From positions 168,531 to 203,990 of the forward strand of contig WELB01000122.1 in the NCBI GenBank assembly GCA_009602725.1: a stretch of DNA of 35,460 nucleotides, read 5' to 3'. This stretch comes from Spirogloea muscicola (Eukaryota > Streptophyta > Zygnematophyceae > Spirogloeales > Spirogloeaceae). The translations under genes and the position numbers were made by a program. Below the pieces are notes generated by a model that ran no database searches, was not told where the DNA came from, and saw only the letters and a program-made list of their open reading frames with translations. Shown one piece after another: positions 30,546-35,460 of this stretch (its first letter is position 1; each line of letters starts with the position of its first letter).

Positions 30546-32918
30546 ATGGAGCCCGCGGCGCCCGGCAGCGTGCGGTACGCGCGCGCCGTGGTGGGCGTGG
30601 TGGTCGACACGCTGGTCCAGAAGTGGGCGACCGCCGGCGTCGGTCCCGCCGCCAAGGCCTGCGCCGTGCGCGTCGCCGGCCGCACCGCCGTCGTCACCGG
30701 CTCCACCTCCGGCATCGGCCGCGAGACCGCCCTGTGAGTCGTGGGCTCAGCTCAGCGCCCGCCTTTCAACCAGTGCTCCCAGTCGTCAGCCATTGCTGTC
30801 GGAGCTCGTTGATGGGCAGCCAGCAATCACAGCCGGCCCAGCAGCCTGTATTGATGCTCGTGCCGGCGGCGTCTTTGCCATGTGGGCCAGCGGCGCGGCC
30901 CTGACGGTGGCTTGAGGGCTGGTGCAGGGAGCTGGCCAAGGCTGGCGCTCACGTCGTCCTGGCGTGCCGCAATGTGGCAGCGGGCCGCTCGCTGGTGCAG
31001 GAGTGGAAGGCTGAGTATGAGCAGGACGGCGTCGTCATCAGCGCCGAGGTGCCGCTGCTGCCGCCCCTCTGCAGTCCCCATCTCTTCCGACGCTTTGCTT
31101 TGGTGCAGCATGCAAGCTCATGCAGTGGGCGCCTCTGGGCGACCTTGGGGCTTGACCACATCTCGATCTAGCTTCTCACTTCAACAATTGGAATCAATGA
31201 CGTTCCGTTTCTTGTGAAGCTGAGCAGGTTTCGACAAGCACTGGTTGTTCATGCAGGTTCTTGAGCTTGACCTCTCGTCGTTTGAGTCGGTCAGAGCGTT
31301 CGCTCGCGTCATCGAGGAACGCAAGCAACCACTGCACGTGCTCATCAACAATGCCGGCATACTATCTCTAGGGGGTTCGTCCCATTCCTCCCGCAGGCCA
31401 CATACACACATGCCCTTGCATCTGTTTCACGAGACCTAGCTGTCGCCTTGCAGAAAGGCGACCTGAAAGATGTCTACATCTTGTCGTGTTCCAGGCAAGC
31501 GCAAGATAGGAGAAACTGGCTTGGAGGAGCACATAATGGTCAACTACATGGCGCCTGCGCTGCTCACTCTCCTCCTTCTCCCGGCCCTGCTCAGGAGCTC
31601 TGGAGCTCGCGTCATCAATGTCAGCTCACAGGTGACCTGTGAAGTGTGAAGGATTGATGTGCTGCCAGACTGCTGAAATCAAGCAGAACTGACTTGCCAG
31701 GCCAGCCACCCAGCTAAGGTCATCTGGGTTTCCTTGGGAAAGTGCTTTAGCTTCCTTTGTTGCCTCCAAAGCCGTATGAATGACGGGCTGCTGTGAGACA
31801 GCGATTCTCACTTTGTGTTGGTCGTTGACTGGAATGTTGGCGGATGTAGCACAGATGCACGAGCAGGGGACTTTAGACCTAGATGACCTGAACTTCTCTG
31901 CTGGCCGGCGAAGGTATGGGGCTACAGCAGCCTACTGCCAGAGCAAGCTCGCCCAGGTGCAAATCAACATTCTCACAAAAGCGTTTTGATCTGCTCACAT
32001 TCAGCCCGTGTACATTTGTGTATGTGCATGTGTTTATGTGTCCAGCGTCTATTATGAGTAGGTTCTCCAATGCTCTCCAATGCCAGCTGTAATCTTAGCT
32101 GCCTCACTTGCACCTGAGAGCGGCAGGCACTACTTCGCAGGTCATGTTTACAAATGTTTTGCACAGGAAGCTCCCAGCAGACGCCCGGGTGGACATCATT
32201 GCTGTTCATCCTGGAGAAGTGCTGACTAACGTGGTCGGGCACTACACCTGGCTTGAGCATGCAAGCAGTGTAAAACATGTTGACATAGCCATGAGAACAG
32301 ATGAAGGCAGATGCACTTGAAGAACGAAGCACTGGTACTTGAAACTCTTGTGAGAAGGTCTCAATTTTCTGAGCAGGTGCGCACGCTCCCGAAGTGGATG
32401 CAATGGTTGTACAAGGTGCTCTTCAAGTGGATTCTGTTCACGCCCTCTCAAGGTGACCTCTCCAAGAGCCTGATGACTATTATACACATATGTGTCAATT
32501 CTCATTTGCTTAATTGCTTCATTTGTGTACAAATTGCACATTGTGTTTGTGCAGTGCCTTACTTGCATCCGATCATTTCATTTATGAATCATCATATTTC
32601 AGCATAATTTGGTGTAGGACTGCAGATTGGAGGTGCTGTTACTTGATCCAGCTGGGCTTATTCTGCTGCTCCGCTCTGCTGCTTGCAGGAGCTCGAGGCC
32701 CTCTTTTCTGTGCTGCCGATCCACTAGTGCTGCAGTATGCAAGCTCGATCCGGGCAGCTCAGTCGCTAGATGGGCCCTACTACACCTCCAAGTGTAGACC
32801 AAAGCGCGTAGCTAAGCAGGCTTTGAACGCCGCTGCAAGCGAGCTGCTTTGGGAGAGAACCCTTGTGTGCATTGGACTCCCCGGCACCCACTTAGACACG
32901 GTCTTGACCGACCACTGA
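30546..32918 (+). CDS. Short-chain dehydrogenase/reductase, FEY (FOREVER YOUNG)-like
   Basis: NAD(P)-dependent oxidoreductase of the extended retinol-dehydrogenase/WWOX-like SDR group; the closest recalled relative is Arabidopsis FEY, needed for shoot meristem development, whose substrate is not known. Exons: 30546-30733, 30928-31048, 31257-31374, 31495-31631, 31855-31956, 32141-32233, 32377-32452, 32689-32918; all in phase, 354 residues. Seen: nucleotide-binding TGSTSGIG (51-58), LHVLINNAG (NNAG 134-137), catalytic RVINVSSQ and YCQSK (Tyr215, Lys219), LPADARVDIIAVHPGEVLTN, WMQWLYKVLFKWILFTPSQG, and a C-terminal block SLDGPYYTSKCRP...LLWERTLVCIGLPG typical of the FEY type. The ATG at 30546 follows a GCC-rich context; an in-frame upstream ATG at 30354 would add about 64 residues without similarity. 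A hydrophobic N-terminal segment (YARAVVGVVVDTL) could anchor it to a membrane. Confidence 0.9.
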
Positions 32919-33087
32919 CCAGCGCACCTTCTTTACAAGCTCTTAAAGCTGAAGCCTGCTCTTGGAAGCCCATCCAATCAGAGGCAGTCCTGATCATCAT
33001 CTTGATGATCTTGACAGTAAGATTGATTACTTATTGGGCTTGTTTAGCAAGAGCAGGCCATCATGAAAGCTCAGATCAGCGATGCAG

Positions 33088-35460
33088 TCAGTGTGCCGCC
33101 TTCATTGAAATCTTAGCAGCAGGAGGAGTTGCTGGGAGCACACCAGCAAAGAACTCCCCGAAGTAACCCTCAGGCTCTTCCACAAATTTGCTGATGATAT
33201 CGCGCAGTGTCACGACACCGAGGAGCTCACGGTCCGCGGACATCACAAACAAGCGGTGAACGTGCGCATCTGCCAGCTTCGACATCACCGTTGCGAGCGT
33301 GTCAGATGGAGAGCATGTCAGGGGCTGGCTCATAAGGGGGGCTGTGGTCTCTGACGCAGTTTGCAACGTCTTTGCCGTCTCCATGAAGTCTGCCACCGTC
33401 ATGCTCCTGCATGGGATGCAATGTGAGTGCATGATTATGCACGCCACTGTTAAGTGTTGCGTACCTGCGTTACCTGGATGGAGCAGGCGCCTCGAGATTT
33501 TGAATATCGACTGTGACCTTATCATCTGTGAAAAGCTCAGAAGCTGCTACTTTTGGAGCTCTGGACAATTCCTAACCCCGGCTCAATCGTTGTGAAGCAT
33601 GCTTAGAGGCTACAGTCTGCAGCAGAAGGAAGCACGAACCCTCGCTTAGCGAAAGTCTCTGGCGATGTCACAAGGAAGCTGACGTCCTGCGCGCTGATGT
33701 TCCCGACAAGTCGTTTGGTGCCAGTTTCCACCACACCCACAGCGCCGAAGCCTCGTTCCACGATCGTGCGGAATGCCTCCAGCACCGGCTGGCCCACTTC
33801 GACCTGACAAGCACACAAGGCCAAGAGCAACTCAAATCCTTCTGCCATGGAGTTGTGTAGAGAATGGAGCACCAGAGATCGCAGGAGGCGGTGACAGCCA
33901 ACGGCGGGGATGAGAGCCCCCTACCGTGACAACGTGACCGCTGGGCTGCAGCGGCAGGCCGAGGTCGGCCAGGCTCCTGCTGGCTACGGCGTCGAACCAG
34001 TCGAGGCCGGCACACTCAGCTAGGAACTGCACGACACCCGACTGCGTGATGAAGTTGGTCACGTGGCCCTCGCCTGCCTCCACGACCGGGACGCTCTTCA
34101 TGCGGTACTTCGACAGCAGGAGCAGCAGCGTGAGGAGGCTGTCGGTGGGCCGGACGGGCAGGAAAGGCGCCCAGCGGTAAGAGCCAGCTATGTCCGACAC
34201 CTGTGCACCGGTATATGTGCAGGTATTGCTGGTGAGCCCTCGAGCACGCGCCTCGAGTGCCAGTGCAGGCTTGGTCTGAGATCACCTCACCCTCTATGAG
34301 TACTCGAATCTGGCATCACAACACTGAGCCTAAGTCCGCTCATTGTTCTTTGCTGAGCTTCAGGATCAGTGCATTGCATGATGGGTTTGAGCTCCACTCG
34401 CTGTCTTGCGCAGCGTTGCCTCACCTTGGTCTCCTTGAAGAGGTGCGACGTGCTGAGGGCCTGGAAGAAGCCCCTGCCTATGGCCGCCGCGGCCGCGGGC
34501 CCCGACTTGGCTGGCCCGGCAGCCGCCACCATGCTGCTGAGGGCGCCCACGGCCGCGGCCCCGGCGACGACGCTTGCGGCGGCGCCGACGCCGCTCACAC
34601 CCATGGCCACGGCGCCCGCCAGGCCGGCGGCGCATGCAGCTATGCCGCCGGTGACTGCCGCCCCAGCCGTAATGCCAGCCGCTGCAATCTCTGACTGGCC
34701 CAGGCCATGATGCAGGACCACGTCAGGAGGCCGACAGAAACCCAGAGTTGTTCGTTTCAGAATTCTCTTCAGAGTCCTTATCTTGTACAATCCTCTGGGC
34801 TGGCCTCTCACAGCCATGGCCCTACATTGGAAGAGCTATTTTTTTCTCAAGGCTCAAGGCTCAGCATCTTAACCCCGATCAGGGCTAGCTGCGCAAGAGC
34901 TACTGCCAAGGCCGGCTGGGGGCAAGTGTGGGTCCTCACAGCCTCCAGCACCCAGAGGGCGACGCCGGCAAAGTCGACGATGCCCAGGTAGCGCTCGATC
35001 CAGCTGGCGCCTTTGGGGGCGCCCACTTTGCGCACGGGCGCGCTGAGGAGGTCGTGCTCCGCCAGCGCCCTCACCGCGTCCTCCACGCTCGCGTCCGAGG
35101 CCACCTCCACGACTGCGGGCGCGGCGGATGCCAATGGCGCTGGCCTGATGAGGACGCGAGGACGCGGCGCAGTCTGGTGCCTGGCCATCAGGTTGAGGAT
35201 AACGATTTTCACAAAGGTAGCTCTAAGGTAGCTTTACTAACCATAGAGATATAAATACCTCGTATCTAGCATTAAGTGTCTAGGCTTTAGGGTGTAGGGT
35301 TTGGGATTCCGGGGTTTTAGGGTTAGGGTTGCGGGGCTTGGGGCTTGGCGCTGAGGCGCGGCGGCGGGGGCTGGGGGGCGCGCCTGGGCCGGCGGCGGGC
35401 GCGTGCGGGAATTCCGCCACGGGGATGCGCTCGAACGCCCAGCCGAGGCGGCCCCGCCCC
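33088..35460 (-). CDS. SnRK1 (AMPK/SNF1) gamma subunit, KIN-gamma type, 5' partial
   Basis: Regulatory gamma subunit of the SNF1-related kinase 1, the energy-sensing complex; CBS pairs bind or sense adenine nucleotides in animal and yeast relatives. Exons (minus): a 5' exon at the window edge (35460 to about 35400, WAFERIPVAEFP), then about 35188-34940, 34694-34425, 34200-33925, 33803-33640, 33406-33088, all phase-consistent after the second. CBS repeats: SDASVEDAVRALAEHDLLSA / SWIERYLGIVDFAGVALWVL; RWAPFLPVRPTDSLLTLLLL / NFITQSGVVQFLAECAGLDW; GQPVLEAFRTIVERGFGAVG / LVGNISAQDVSFLV; SPSDTLATVMSKLADAHVHR / GVVTLRDIISKFV, ending EEPEGYFGEFFAGVLPA as in plant KING1. Odd: exon 3 inserts about 60 Gly/Ala/Val-rich residues in the first CBS linker. 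The donor of exon 1 could not be placed. It converges on the FEY-like gene (169 bp between stops). Confidence 0.9.
34783..34842 (-). repeat. Hairpin motif copy inside a KIN-gamma intron
   Basis: Reverse copy with TTGTACAATCCTCTGGGCTGG, CCTCTCACAGCCATGGCCC and a TTGGAAGAGC tail, one of the most complete copies. It lies in the intron 34695-34939, in the sense orientation of the gene as CAATCC...; this shows the motif moved into a genic site far from the repeat cluster at 0.6-8 kb. Confidence 0.72.
35281..35345 (-). repeat. Telomere-like tract in the 5' part of the KIN-gamma gene
   Basis: The plus strand reads CTTTAGGG, TGTAGGG, TTTGGGA, TTCCGGG, GTTTTAGGG, TTAGGG, TTGCGGG. The sense strand is C-rich, as in the other two genes. 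It lies between the 5' exon and the exon starting near 35188. Confidence 0.78.

Noticed and set aside
8310-33090. Possible reassigned stop codons, because most genes here end in TGA
   Set aside because: The SET methyltransferase ends in TAG exactly at its expected C-terminus, and no conserved exon contains in-frame TAA or TAG. The TGA preference fits a GC-rich genome with the standard code.

Overview
This is a nuclear window from a eukaryote, almost certainly a GC-rich unicellular green alga (Chlorophyta or an early streptophyte). The evidence is multi-exon genes with GT-AG introns, GC-rich exons, and proteins whose closest recalled relatives are plant-type: the SnRK1 gamma subunit, a FEY-like dehydrogenase, a plastid-type SET methyltransferase and a macro/CRAL-TRIO protein. 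Degenerate TTTAGGG-type (plant telomere) tracts also occur. Family assignments come from reading translated exons against remembered families; no database was searched. Exon borders come from splice motifs, reading phase and family continuity.

Layout. Positions 1-8.1 kb are a repeat-rich graveyard. It holds at least six broken LINE-type retrotransposon pieces and many copies of a 45-60 bp hairpin motif that also forms the LINE 3' region. One unrecognised minus-strand gene (about 3.9-4.5 kb or longer) lies inside it, with a CpG-rich stretch upstream. From 8.3 kb on there are eight recognisable genes: a class IV (HDAC11-type) histone deacetylase (+, 8310-11651, 6 exons); a Rubisco-LSMT-like SET methyltransferase (-, 12081-15726, 11 exons, 5' end lost in an N gap); a conserved plastid-type protein of unknown function (+, from the same gap to 17595); a DUF1992/DNAJC28-like protein (-, 17816-19243); UVSSA (-, 20115-23061); a GDAP2-like macro + CRAL-TRIO protein (-, about 25820-29678); a FEY-like short-chain dehydrogenase (+, 30546-32918); and the SnRK1 gamma subunit (-, 33088 to beyond the right edge).

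The genes form convergent pairs with short intergenic 3' spaces (HDAC/SET, unknown/DUF1992, FEY/KIN-gamma) and divergent pairs sharing a 5' region (SET/unknown across the N gap, GDAP2/FEY across a GA-rich tract and a perfect 34-bp palindrome). There is no operon or pathway cluster; these are unrelated housekeeping, chromatin, DNA-repair and energy-signalling genes.

The most unusual signals are two. (1) Telomere-like heptamer tracts lie in the 5'-proximal non-coding part of three genes, always with the C-rich strand as the sense strand; in the HDAC first intron they form a 63-bp (9 x 7) higher-order tandem repeat with exact period. (2) A dispersed family of hairpin motifs appears tied to LINE 3' ends.
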